Assembly: GCA_020636135.1 (NCBI GenBank)
Contig: JACJYK010000001.1
Coordinates: 1,288,501 to 1,352,500 of the forward strand
Direction of reading: 5' to 3'
Source of the DNA: Lewinellaceae bacterium
GTDB taxonomy: Bacteria > Bacteroidota > Bacteroidia > Chitinophagales > Saprospiraceae
DNA: 64,000 nt
Both the position numbers and the translations under genes were made by a program. The notes beneath the pieces are model-generated. The model was not told where the DNA came from. It did no database searches and saw only the letters and a list, made by a program, of their open reading frames with translations. Below are positions 34,701-43,291 of this stretch, piece by piece; the stretch's first letter is position 1; the number at the start of each line of letters is the position of its first letter.

Positions 34701-35162
34701 AGTGCGGACATCAAGGAGGTCTTTGACCCCCAGATCATGGACACCGCTGTCCAACTGGTCGCGTATCAACTCGCGAATTGCTATTTTGAACAGGTTGCGC
34801 CTATGCAGTTTGAAATGCATGTTCTGCCATTGACCTGTCAGGTATCCACCATCGAGAAAGGAATGCCTGCCAATCTGGATCGCGATCCGGAACCTGAAGT
34901 AACTGTAGTAGGAAATTTTTACCCCGTTAATATTCAGCTTGGCCGCTACGATGCTTCCCCTGGCTTTGTGCTTGATTTTCCCGGGGGTAATCCAAGAGTA
35001 ATTCCTCCCCAGGAATCCGGTTTGGTCGCTTTTGGACAATGTCAAAATGTTGTTCAGATCAATTCTCCACATTATGGACCATTATTTGTTGTAGGTCGTA
35101 ATAACGATGCGTTGCTGTGCTTCGGAAGGTCCCCTGCGATCGTGCCTGATAGCAAGCAATAA
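31749..35162 (+). CDS. FG-GAP/VCBS-repeat lipoprotein with ASPIC/UnbV domain (CRTAC1-like), copy 2
   Basis: This 1137-residue paralog of the preceding protein has a lipoprotein signal with LFLTGC. FG-GAP/VCBS motifs recur (GDVNGDGLPDLFF, ADVNGDGLMDIYV, DVNNDGWPDIYIA, DLDNDGDLDLVV, GDVNGDGLEDLFV). The ASPIC/UnbV domain (about 545-620) shows TRGFQSSVDIRPTFG and WVIWPDHRY. Segment order is the same as in copy 1, so the pair arose by duplication, though the sequences have diverged widely. The ATGA overlap with copy 1 implies coupled translation. The two may form a surface complex. Confidence 0.9.
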   Translation: MNQALGAEWKGAITTQSIFMMLTLILFLTGCTSESKRFELLSSSKTGISFRNDLEPTPEMNIFNYLYFYNGGGTSTGDVNGDGLPDLFFTANQTENKLYLNLGDLKFSDITKIAGVGGPEGWSTGVTMADVNGDGLMDIYVCQLGSHLTFQQRNQLYINQGNDSNGIPHFVDEAKKYGLDIASYSTQAAFFDYDLDGDLDMYLLNHSVHNNGTFGQRNTLLDEMHPTAGDRLFRNDGNVFTDVTSSSGIYSSVLGYGLGIITPDVNNDGWPDIYIANDFHENDYLYINQKDGTFKESLYETVQHTSRFSMGCDWGDINNDGWNELMTLDMLPEDPVILKSSAAEDAYDVYQYKLKYGYGHQFARNNLQFNWGLNPQNGKPMFSEIGMMSGVYASDWSWSTLFSDFDLDGYEDIFVSNGILRRSNDLDYINFITNDSIQARLSSPMVSARDFQLFEHMPEIKLPNYLYHNNHDLTFTNVAQEWGLDKPSFSNGSVYVDLDNDGDLDLVVNNINDFAAIYENHTRENQADSLHYLTVILKGTGANSYGVGSCLIARTHGQSLIRYASPTRGFQSSVDIRPTFGLGKQTRIDSLWVIWPDHRYQLLTDVAADQFLEVRQDQAQGIYPWQNKDNATPLAYRYKDLSKETNLNHVHKENSFIEFNREPLIPHMSSQEGPALAVGDVNGDGLEDLFVGAARRDTAVLFLQSPNGTFRQDLVNQSLWNAEAHFEDTEALLKDLDGDGKVDLVIASGGNEFNNNSPETFTRFYRNHDGRFIRDSFPPIGLSASALVAVDIDLDGDEDLVIGGKSIPRHYGKPASSYILVNDGHGHFKDATLDVAPFLMGIGMVQDIDVADMDGDGRPDLLIASEWSPVMIAMNRPGHFELLKGDDLGIPHSEGWWNTFIPADFDGDGDLDFIGGNLGLNSKLKATAEHPLILYLADFDFNGDQEQVLTYYDKGSYKSFATMDELVKQMPTIRKKYHTYHDFASADIKEVFDPQIMDTAVQLVAYQLANCYFEQVAPMQFEMHVLPLTCQVSTIEKGMPANLDRDPEPEVTVVGNFYPVNIQLGRYDASPGFVLDFPGGNPRVIPPQESGLVAFGQCQNVVQINSPHYGPLFVVGRNNDALLCFGRSPAIVPDSKQ

Positions 35163-35322
35163 TGGTCGTCCTTGTTTTCTGTTAAGGGCAAACAATTCCA
35201 TCATTGTTTTTGAACACAATGATTTTGAATTAGTTATATCTTTTTGTTTTCTGATATATCATTTAATGTATTGCTCTTTTCAGGATGACCGAGGGCTATT
35301 CAATCAATAAAATGAAACCAAT

Positions 35323-37161
35323 ATGTGTGGTATTGTAGGTTACATCGGTGATCATTCTGCCGTTTCGATCTTATTAAAAGGTTTGCAGCGACTGGAATAC
35401 CGTGGTTACGACAGTGCAGGAATTGCCGTACTCGAAGAAGGTGAGCTCGTTGTTTACAAGAAAGAAGGGAAAGTAGCGAATCTAATCTCGCAGCTAAATG
35501 GAAATGGATTGCATGGATCCATCGGTATCGGACATACCCGGTGGGCTACGCATGGTGTACCCAATGACACCAATGCCCATCCCCATGTCTCGGAAGATGG
35601 CAAGATCGCATTGATCCATAATGGCATCATTGAAAATTACCTGACCTTAAAGTCCGAGCTCAAGGCTAAAGGTTACCATTTTCAGAGTGAAACGGATACA
35701 GAGGTCCTCGTGCAGTTTATAGCTGATGTTTACCGCAATACCGATGTGGATTTTGCGGAAAGCGTTCACCTGGCCCTGCAACGCGTAATAGGAGCTTACG
35801 GTCTGGTGATCCTAAATGTGGATGAACCGGATCAACTCATTGCTGTACGCAAAGGTTCACCCCTGGTGATTGGGAAGGGAGAACATGCACATTTTATTGG
35901 ATCCGATGCAAGCCCTTTCCTGGAATATACCAATGAGGTTATCTATCTGAATGATGATGAAATCGCGGTGATCAAACGTGATTCAATAACGATCACGGAC
36001 AGCAGACATAAGCGTGTGTCTCCCTATTTCGAGAGACTGGACCTGGAGTTGGATGCCATTGAAAAAGGTGCTTATGATCATTTTATGCTGAAGGAGATCT
36101 TCGAACAACCCGACCGGTTAAGGGATTGCATGCGGGGTAGGGTGTTAGCCCAGGCAGGTGAAGTCAAACTGGGTGGCATCAGGTCCTATGCAGACAAGGT
36201 ATACCAGGCTAAACGACTGATCCTGACCGCTTGCGGTACCTCATATTATGCAGGACTCACTGCCGAGTACCTGTTTGAAGATTTGTGCCGCATTCCGGTG
36301 GAGGTTGAATATGCATCGGAGTTTCGCTATCGCAATCCGGTCCTCTCACCGGATGATGTCTTGGTGGCCATCTCTCAATCCGGAGAAACAGCTGATACCC
36401 TGGTTGCTGTTGAACTGGCAAAATCGGCAGGATCTACTGTTCTAGGTATCTGTAATGTGGTTGGATCTTCTATCGCCAGGGCGACCCATGAGGGCATCTA
36501 TACCCATGCCGGACCGGAAATCGGCGTGGCAAGCACCAAAGCATTCACCGCCCAGCTCATCGTTTTGTCCATGCTAGCCATAAAAATTGCAAGTGAACGC
36601 GGGACCATCGATGCCCGGAAAAAACAGGCGCTGATCAGAGAACTTCAGTTGGTACCAGAGCTGATAGAGGATGTGCTGGATCAGGCAGGCAGGATAAAAT
36701 ACATTGCCCAAAAGTATTGGCTGGCTTCTAATTTTCTGTACCTGGGCCGGGGTTACCAGTATCCGATAGCCATGGAAGGAGCATTAAAGCTGAAGGAGAT
36801 TTCATACATCCACGCTGAAGGATATCCAGCTGCTGAGATGAAGCATGGACCCATTGCCCTCATAGATGCAGAAATGCCGATTGTGGTATTAGCCCTTAAA
36901 GACAAGGCCTATGATAAGGTGATCTCCAATATCGAAGAGATCAAATCCCGTCATGGCAAAGTGATTGCCATTATATCCCAGGGGGATGAAGCGATTAAAA
37001 ATCAGGTAGATGACTGGATTGAAATCCCCGCAGTGCTCGAATACTTTGCACCCCTGGTCTCTGTCGTGCCGTTACAATTACTGGCCTATCACATCGGGAT
37101 TATCAAGGGATGCAATGTAGACCAGCCCCGTAACCTGGCTAAATCGGTCACTGTGGAATAA
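35323..37161 (+). CDS. glmS: Glutamine-fructose-6-phosphate aminotransferase (isomerizing)
   Basis: This 612-residue cytosolic enzyme makes glucosamine-6-phosphate from fructose-6-phosphate and glutamine, the first step to UDP-GlcNAc for peptidoglycan and LPS. The N-terminal glutaminase domain starts with the nucleophile Cys2 (MCGIVGYIG) and shows YRGYDSAGIAV and HTRWATHG. Two SIS domains follow (ACGTSYYAG, ISQSGETADTL, EIGVASTKAFTAQ, LGRGYQYPIAMEGALKLKEISY). The C-terminus DQPRNLAKSVTVE is canonical and the length is typical. Its stop overlaps the start of the DUF4954 gene (TAATG). Confidence 0.97.
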   Translation: MCGIVGYIGDHSAVSILLKGLQRLEYRGYDSAGIAVLEEGELVVYKKEGKVANLISQLNGNGLHGSIGIGHTRWATHGVPNDTNAHPHVSEDGKIALIHNGIIENYLTLKSELKAKGYHFQSETDTEVLVQFIADVYRNTDVDFAESVHLALQRVIGAYGLVILNVDEPDQLIAVRKGSPLVIGKGEHAHFIGSDASPFLEYTNEVIYLNDDEIAVIKRDSITITDSRHKRVSPYFERLDLELDAIEKGAYDHFMLKEIFEQPDRLRDCMRGRVLAQAGEVKLGGIRSYADKVYQAKRLILTACGTSYYAGLTAEYLFEDLCRIPVEVEYASEFRYRNPVLSPDDVLVAISQSGETADTLVAVELAKSAGSTVLGICNVVGSSIARATHEGIYTHAGPEIGVASTKAFTAQLIVLSMLAIKIASERGTIDARKKQALIRELQLVPELIEDVLDQAGRIKYIAQKYWLASNFLYLGRGYQYPIAMEGALKLKEISYIHAEGYPAAEMKHGPIALIDAEMPIVVLALKDKAYDKVISNIEEIKSRHGKVIAIISQGDEAIKNQVDDWIEIPAVLEYFAPLVSVVPLQLLAYHIGIIKGCNVDQPRNLAKSVTVE

Positions 37162-39245
37162 TGGGAGGCATTCAGAAGAAACCGATCGACCACATTGGAT
37201 ATGATTTTCTTGCAGGAGGGGCACTGCGGAAGGTAGAGGATGATGCACGCCGCAGAGACAAGCAAAAGAGCTGGCCTTATGCATTCCGACCGCTTGAACC
37301 GGCAGAAATTGAAGTTTTGGTTCATCAGGAAAATACGGCAAGTGACTGGCGGCATATCTGGGTTGCTGACGGGTTTAATCCCCGGTTGGTTCGCAATAGC
37401 CGTTTCTTCGGTTTGGTAAGGATCGGGCCTTTGCACCCCGTTTATCTTGAGTTTCATGATTTGAGCCTTCCGGTAGGCATCTACAATTCCACCATTATCT
37501 CCTGTGATGTGGGGGAAGATGTTGCCATCATGAATGTTCGCTATTTGGCACATTACCTCATCGACCCCGATGTCATATTGCTCAATATTGACGAAATGCA
37601 CGTGACAGATCATGCAAAATTTGGTGAAGGGGTACTGAAGGAAGGCGAACCGGAATCGATCCGCGTTTGGCTCGAAGTAATGAATGAAAACGGCCGTAGA
37701 AAGATTTTGCCCTTTGCCGGTATGCGTCCTTTTGATGCCTGGATGTGGACCCGCTACCGCGGAGACCTACTCCTGCAGGCCCGCTTTAAAGAATGGACCC
37801 AGGCCTTATCCGGTGACCGATTCGATGGATATGGTGAAGTAGGATCCAATACAGTGATTAAGAGCTGCCGTATCCTGAAAGACGTACGCATCGGATCCTA
37901 CGCATACATCAAAGGGGCCAATAAGTTGAAAAATCTGACCATCCTGAGTGAAGAGGCCAGACCATCTCAGATCGGAGAAGGCGTCGAAATGGTCAATGGT
38001 ATTATGGGCTATGGTTGCCGGGCCTTTTACGGTGTTAAAGCCATTCGCTTTTTAATGGATGACCATACCACACTGAAGTATGGCGCCCGTCTAATCAACA
38101 GTTATCTGGGAGCTAATTCAACCATATCATGTTGTGAAGTATTGAATAGCCTGATTTTTCCATTTCACGAGCAACATCACAATAACTCGTTTCTGATTGC
38201 CGGTCTGATCGAAGGACAGAGCAACATCGCTTCCGGGGCTACCTTAGGATCAAATCACAATACCCGGCAAGCGGACGGGGAATTTACTGCAAAACGTGGC
38301 TTTTGGCCCGGACTCTGTGTGAACATAAAGCACAACAGTGTATTTGCAAGTTATACTCTGCTTGTCAAAGGTGATTACGCTTACGAACTGAATAACCCTT
38401 TACCCTTTGCCCTGCTGTCCAATGATACGTCAAAGGATGAATTGACCATTCTTCCTGCCTACTGGTGGATTTACAACGCCTATGCATTGTTTCGCAATGA
38501 GATGAAGCACCAGACCAGGGAACAGCGGAAGAACCGACCGGCGAATGCCATCCGGTCCTTTCTTGCAGCGGACACGGCACAAGAGATCCTGCAGGCTTTG
38601 GAATTTTTATCCCGGTATCAACCCGGCGATGACGGAATGGCAGAGATCGATACAGGCGTGATCGAAAACAGTAAACGCCGGGTAATGATCGTAAAATTCG
38701 AGGAGGCCATGAATGCCTACCGGGAGATGTTATTGTTTTACGCCGCACGTTGCATGGCTGAACAGGCAGGTGAGATTGAGCTTGATACTTCTTTTGACAA
38801 CACGCTAAAATGGAATGATCACCACTGGGTTAATGCCGGAGGATTGCTTTTCCACCAGCAGCAATTAGAATTACTGATCGATGGTATCCATAAACATGAA
38901 ATGGTGTCCTGGGAAGACTTCCACGATGTTACGGATCGTTTTGCAACGGAATATCCTCAAGCCAATTTCCTGACCGCAATCGGTGTCCTTAATAAACTTG
39001 GATACCAAAATCTGGAGTCGGTTTGGCATGATCAGATTCAGTTACTGAGTAAAGTGCGGCATCGAATTCATGAAAGTCGTCTCAAGGACTATCAAAACGA
39101 ATTCAGGAAGGCTACATCCGAAACAGAAGCGGAATGGAACGCCGTTTATGGCGATCTGGAATCAGAAGAACAATATCAATCGATACTCCGGTTCATAGAG
39201 ACAGAGATTCAGCGATTCAGTCAATTATCCCTGATTTCACACTGA
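37161..39245 (+). CDS. DUF4954 family protein (left-handed beta-helix type)
   Basis: This 694-residue cytoplasmic protein has no signal peptide. The N-terminal half shows features I associate with DUF4954: YRPLEP-like FRPLEPAEIEVL, WVADGFNPRLVRNSRFFGLVRIG, and hexapeptide-like segments (NSTIISCDVGEDVAIMN, SNTVIKSCRILKDVRIGSYAYI, ASGATLGSNHNTR) consistent with a left-handed parallel beta-helix as in sugar-nucleotide acyltransferases. The C-terminal third is helical. The function is unknown. One-base overlap with glmS suggests coupling, and an amino-sugar connection is a reasonable inference from that position only. Confidence 0.85.
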   Translation: MGGIQKKPIDHIGYDFLAGGALRKVEDDARRRDKQKSWPYAFRPLEPAEIEVLVHQENTASDWRHIWVADGFNPRLVRNSRFFGLVRIGPLHPVYLEFHDLSLPVGIYNSTIISCDVGEDVAIMNVRYLAHYLIDPDVILLNIDEMHVTDHAKFGEGVLKEGEPESIRVWLEVMNENGRRKILPFAGMRPFDAWMWTRYRGDLLLQARFKEWTQALSGDRFDGYGEVGSNTVIKSCRILKDVRIGSYAYIKGANKLKNLTILSEEARPSQIGEGVEMVNGIMGYGCRAFYGVKAIRFLMDDHTTLKYGARLINSYLGANSTISCCEVLNSLIFPFHEQHHNNSFLIAGLIEGQSNIASGATLGSNHNTRQADGEFTAKRGFWPGLCVNIKHNSVFASYTLLVKGDYAYELNNPLPFALLSNDTSKDELTILPAYWWIYNAYALFRNEMKHQTREQRKNRPANAIRSFLAADTAQEILQALEFLSRYQPGDDGMAEIDTGVIENSKRRVMIVKFEEAMNAYREMLLFYAARCMAEQAGEIELDTSFDNTLKWNDHHWVNAGGLLFHQQQLELLIDGIHKHEMVSWEDFHDVTDRFATEYPQANFLTAIGVLNKLGYQNLESVWHDQIQLLSKVRHRIHESRLKDYQNEFRKATSETEAEWNAVYGDLESEEQYQSILRFIETEIQRFSQLSLISH

Positions 39246-39468
39246 ATTCAGGTATGAACAGAGGGAACAATCCACGTATCCCTTTTTGTTGATGAAGATC
39301 ACAAAGGTCAATTCAATGAATGACTGTATATTTAGTGCGCTTTAAAGAAAGGTAAATCGATCCTCCTTTCGGATACCGGGTAACCGTGTACGTACGCGAT
39401 GGCCCATAAAACAGCATTGAAGAAACAGTTAACTCCATTCCTCGCATTAACCAAATGAGACCTCAGCA

Positions 39469-40791
39469 ATGAAGAAATTCGGATTATTAAGTATGCTGAC
39501 CATCCTACTCTTATCCGGGTGCCAGAAAAAAGATGCCTATCTCACCGTTCTGAAAGACCCCGATAACATCCACCATTCAATGAAACAATTGTCGGATGTG
39601 ATCGTACACGACATTTTTTCCCCTCCGGTTGCTTCCAGGATCTATGTATATCCCAGTATCGCAGCTTATGAGGCCATGCTGCCGGCTTATCCCGACTACA
39701 AATCGCTGGCAGGCCAGTTGCATGGATTGACACCTACACCGCAACCAGATACCACCAGGACAATTTGTTTTGAACTTGCCTCGGTCCATGCCTTTCTGAA
39801 AATTGGAACCATGCTGATCTTTTCCGAGGATAAGATGAAAGAGTATCAGAAGAATCTTTATGCCAAACTGAAGCCCACTATGCCATCCGATGTGTGGGAT
39901 AATTCTCTTGCCTATGGTGAGGAGGTTGCTGCCCATATCAAAGCCTGGATGGATGGCGACAATTACAAACAGACACGTACATTTCCCAAATTCAGCATTA
40001 CCGATGAACCGAGCCGGTGGAAACCTACGCCGCCTGCCTACATTGACGGCATTGAGCCTGCCTGGGCAAAGATCCGGACAATGGTCATTGATTCTTCCAG
40101 CATGTTCAAGCCAGCAGCCCCTCCGGCATTTGATATGACAGAAGGAAGTGAGTTCCGGACCAAAGTGGAAGAAGTTTATCGGGTGGTCAATGAATCCACT
40201 CCGGAGACCAAAGCGATAGCCAGCTTCTGGGATTGCAATCCCTATGTCTCCCATCAAACGGGTCACGTCATGTTTGCCACGAAAAAGATCACTCCAGGTG
40301 GACACTGGATAGGCATTACCAATATAGCCTGTCACGTAGCAAAAGCAGATTTCCCCAAAACGGTTGAAGCGTACACCCTGACCTCCATATGTTTGTTTGA
40401 TGCCTTCATCAGTTGCTGGGACGAAAAATACCGGAGTAACCTCATTCGCCCGGAAACAGTCATCAATCAATACATGGATGAGAACTGGGTACCGATCCTG
40501 CAAACGCCACCTTTCCCTGAGCACACCAGCGGCCACTCGGTTATTTCTACTGCTTCTGCCATAGGACTGACCAGTCTGTTTGGAACACCATTCGCTTATA
40601 CCGATAGTGTTGAGGTTGAATATGGCCTGGAACCACGTCATTTTAATGCATTTCTCGATGCATCGAGTGAAGCAGCTATCTCACGGCTCTATGGAGGGAT
40701 CCATTATATGCCTGCCATTGAGTTTGGAGTGGACCAGGGTAAGAAAGTTGGTGAGCTGATCGTTTCCAGACTGGAAATGGAAAAGAAATAG
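39469..40791 (+). CDS. Vanadium-haloperoxidase-like PAP2-superfamily lipoprotein
   Basis: This 440-residue protein has a lipoprotein signal (LLLSGC). The C-terminal half has the PAP2/haloperoxidase metal-oxoanion motifs: RSNLIRPETVI, then PPFPEHTSGHSVIS, then SRLYGGIHYMPA. These match vanadium-dependent haloperoxidase-related proteins, which fold as helical bundles and bind vanadate or phosphate. Members in Bacteroidota are mostly uncharacterised, so a phosphatase or an oxidation activity is possible. It stands alone between the DUF4954 gene and a lipoprotein gene. Confidence 0.87.
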   Translation: MKKFGLLSMLTILLLSGCQKKDAYLTVLKDPDNIHHSMKQLSDVIVHDIFSPPVASRIYVYPSIAAYEAMLPAYPDYKSLAGQLHGLTPTPQPDTTRTICFELASVHAFLKIGTMLIFSEDKMKEYQKNLYAKLKPTMPSDVWDNSLAYGEEVAAHIKAWMDGDNYKQTRTFPKFSITDEPSRWKPTPPAYIDGIEPAWAKIRTMVIDSSSMFKPAAPPAFDMTEGSEFRTKVEEVYRVVNESTPETKAIASFWDCNPYVSHQTGHVMFATKKITPGGHWIGITNIACHVAKADFPKTVEAYTLTSICLFDAFISCWDEKYRSNLIRPETVINQYMDENWVPILQTPPFPEHTSGHSVISTASAIGLTSLFGTPFAYTDSVEVEYGLEPRHFNAFLDASSEAAISRLYGGIHYMPAIEFGVDQGKKVGELIVSRLEMEKK

Positions 40792-40840
40792 TGAACCGTA
40801 AGGCCGTTTCTTTTATTTAATGTAATAAAATGGCCTTGGT

Positions 40841-41755
40841 ATGCGCTTGATGCTATGCTTTACATTGGTGTGTTTATTAACAGGCTGTGACGCACAATCC
40901 GGTAATGGGTTGGACAAGGCATTCAAAGCTTATTGGTTTGACGGACAGGCAGAGATTACATCCTATGAATTGCAACAGGCACGATATGGGAACAGTTATC
41001 CTGGAGAAGCTGTGGTAATCTTTGTAACCGAAGATTTTTCCAGATCACGCCAGGTTAAACTGGATCATCCTCTTAACGCTGGGTCCGATGCGGTGAATGT
41101 ATTGAAATGCAACATCACCAAGAAATTTAATACCGGCATTTACCCATACTCCATGATGCTTTCCAGTTTTGTGCCGACCGGAATTCCTGCTGTTCATGCC
41201 CTGAAGGTTACAGCCAGTTGCCAGGAATGGTGCGGACAAAGTTTTACCCAGCTCAACTGGATCGACCACGGTTATCACCTACAGGGTTTCTCGTATTTTG
41301 AACAGGAAGGAGATGAAGAAAAGAACCTGACCGGTGATTTCTGGTTGGAAGATGAAATATGGCAACAGATCCGGCTGGATCCTGCTAGCCTTCCCATCGG
41401 CAAAATCCAGATGATTCCGGGGCTCCTGTTTACGCGTTTAAGGCACCAGTCCGTCAAGCCACTGGAGGCGGAATGCCGCTTTGTCCGGGAAGAATCCACA
41501 AGAATCCGTTCCTATCATATCCGGTATCTGGAGGTGACGCGTGAATTGATCATCAATTTTGAAGCGGATTTTCCCTACCGAATTGTAAGTTGGAAAGAAA
41601 TTACTGAAAATGGCTTTGGTCCCGACAAATCGATTTCAACGACTGAAGCCATCCGGAAAGAAACCATCCGGCTGGATTACTGGAACCATCATCAGCCGGT
41701 GGATAGTACGTATCGTAAGACCCTGGGACCGAAGACCATTCATCAAGGAAACTGA
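40841..41755 (+). CDS. Lipoprotein of unknown function
   Basis: This 304-residue protein has a lipoprotein signal with the lipobox LLTGC. The mature part contains conserved-looking segments SYELQQARYGNSYPGEAVVIFVTEDF and TGIYPYSMMLSSFVPT, with a single CQEWCGQ cysteine pair. I believe relatives in Bacteroidota are often labelled septum formation inhibitor Maf, but nothing here resembles a Maf nucleotide pyrophosphatase, so that label should be distrusted. It lies 49 nt after the haloperoxidase-like gene and 44 nt before moaA on the same strand. No function is proposed. Confidence 0.75.
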   Translation: MRLMLCFTLVCLLTGCDAQSGNGLDKAFKAYWFDGQAEITSYELQQARYGNSYPGEAVVIFVTEDFSRSRQVKLDHPLNAGSDAVNVLKCNITKKFNTGIYPYSMMLSSFVPTGIPAVHALKVTASCQEWCGQSFTQLNWIDHGYHLQGFSYFEQEGDEEKNLTGDFWLEDEIWQQIRLDPASLPIGKIQMIPGLLFTRLRHQSVKPLEAECRFVREESTRIRSYHIRYLEVTRELIINFEADFPYRIVSWKEITENGFGPDKSISTTEAIRKETIRLDYWNHHQPVDSTYRKTLGPKTIHQGN

Positions 41756-41799
41756 GGGCTTAATAGAAATTACGTAGATTCGTCGTTTATCTGTTGGAA

Positions 41800-42798
41800 A
41801 TGGAAAAACTGATCGATAATCACGGTAGATCCATAGAATACATCCGGATTGCAGTCACGGACCGGTGTAACCTCAGGTGTTATTACTGCATGCCTGAGGA
41901 AGGCATTGAATATGTGCCCAGAGATCATCTGTTGCATTATGAAGAAATCGAAAGGCTGGTCCGGGTGCTTGCGGAGATGGGTGTCCGGAAAGTTCGGTTT
42001 ACCGGAGGGGAGCCGTTTATACGCAGAGATGTCATCCATCTGATGGAGTCCATTGCATCAATCCCCGGTATCGAAGCCCTGCATATCACAACGAATGGAA
42101 CGGTAACCAGGCCATTTATCCCACAGCTTAAAAAACTCGGTGTGAAAGGGATAAACCTGAGTCTGGATACGCTTGATCCACAACGGTTTAAAGAGATTAC
42201 GCGGAGGGATGTCCTGCAGGAGGTGATGGATACACTGGATGAGCTCGTTGATGCCGGTCTTCCGGTAAAAGTGAATATGGTTGTCCTCGGCGGTATTAAC
42301 GAAGATGAAATCGGGACCATGGCACGACTGGCAGAAACACGGCCAGTTGACGTACGGTATATTGAAGAAATGCCATTCAACGGGGGAGGGCATGAACAAC
42401 AACAGACCTGGAGAGACCACCGGTTTATTGTAGAAAATTTGAAATCAACCTTTCCGGACATCATGCCGGTAGCTGCGGAGAAATCTTCCACAGCATTGAT
42501 GTATGCCATTCCTGGCTTTCAAGGTAAAATAGGCATCATTCCAGCCTACAGCAGAACATTTTGCGGGAGCTGCAATCGCATCCGTCTCACCCCTGAAGGT
42601 GTGCTCAAAACGTGCCTTTACGATCGGGGGATGTTTAATATTCGTGACATCATACGGTCAGGGGCGACTGATGAACAGATTAAAGAATCCATCCGGGATG
42701 CTGTCGGACATCGGGCTAAAGACGGTTTTGAGGCAGAAAGACAGGCGTTACAGTTTCCATTGGGAAGCAGGGAATCCATGTCTACCATTGGCGGATAA
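41800..42798 (+). CDS. moaA: GTP 3',8-cyclase (molybdenum cofactor step 1)
   Basis: This radical-SAM enzyme of about 332 residues converts GTP to 3',8-cyclo-GTP. The N-terminal cluster motif is CNLRCYYCMPEEG, the SAM-contact region is RFTGGEPFIRRD, and the C-terminal cluster cysteines are in FCGSCNRIRLTPEG and TCLYDRG. The preferred start is ATG 41800; a TTG two codons upstream (41794) is possible. The C-terminus ends SMSTIGG, lacking only the very last residue or two often present. The moaC gene follows by 13 nt. The moaD, moaE and moeA genes are not in the window. Confidence 0.95.
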   Translation: MEKLIDNHGRSIEYIRIAVTDRCNLRCYYCMPEEGIEYVPRDHLLHYEEIERLVRVLAEMGVRKVRFTGGEPFIRRDVIHLMESIASIPGIEALHITTNGTVTRPFIPQLKKLGVKGINLSLDTLDPQRFKEITRRDVLQEVMDTLDELVDAGLPVKVNMVVLGGINEDEIGTMARLAETRPVDVRYIEEMPFNGGGHEQQQTWRDHRFIVENLKSTFPDIMPVAAEKSSTALMYAIPGFQGKIGIIPAYSRTFCGSCNRIRLTPEGVLKTCLYDRGMFNIRDIIRSGATDEQIKESIRDAVGHRAKDGFEAERQALQFPLGSRESMSTIGG

Positions 42799-42811
42799 AT
42801 ATCGGGAAACT

Positions 42812-43291
42812 ATGACAAAGGAATTCAGTCATCTCAAAGATGGTCAACCCAGTATGGTTGATGTTACTGTGAAGGAAGTTACCCGAAGGCTGGCCAGGGC
42901 GAGGGCTACTGTAATCCTGGGTGAAGACCTCATCGGGATGCTGGAAAGTGAGGAACTTTACGTGCCTAAGGGTCCGGTTTTCCAGACGGCTATTCTGGCG
43001 GGCATCATGGCTGCTAAAAAAACCGGGGATCTCATACCACTTTGTCACCCGCTCCCGCTAAGTCATTGCCAGATTACGATAAAAATGGTTTCGGGTGACC
43101 GCTTGCATATCGAGTGTATTGCCCAGTTGGATGGCAAGACAGGCGTAGAAATGGAAGCACTTACCGGCGCATCACTGGCAGCGCTGACAGTATATGACAT
43201 GTGCAAGGCATTGTCTCAGGACATTCAGATCACCGACATCATGCTCATGGAGAAGACAGGGGGAAAAAAAGATTTTATCCGGGAGTTATGA
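42812..43291 (+). CDS. moaC: Cyclic pyranopterin monophosphate synthase
   Basis: This 159-residue enzyme converts 3',8-cyclo-GTP to cPMP, acting directly after MoaA. Family signatures are MVDVTVKEVTRRLARA, AGIMAAKKTGDLIPLCHPLPLSHC and DGKTGVEMEALTGAS, followed by TVYDMCKA. The start ATG at 42812 matches the usual length; the frame is open further upstream inside moaA but that extension is not homologous. Its TGA overlaps the ATG of the MobA-like gene by 4 nt, so moaA, moaC and that gene form one operon. Confidence 0.95.
   Translation: MTKEFSHLKDGQPSMVDVTVKEVTRRLARARATVILGEDLIGMLESEELYVPKGPVFQTAILAGIMAAKKTGDLIPLCHPLPLSHCQITIKMVSGDRLHIECIAQLDGKTGVEMEALTGASLAALTVYDMCKALSQDIQITDIMLMEKTGGKKDFIREL

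Noticed and set aside
39327..39334. TATATTTA as a -7 box for the haloperoxidase-like gene
   Set aside because: The final G is missing and no TTG lies at the -33 distance.
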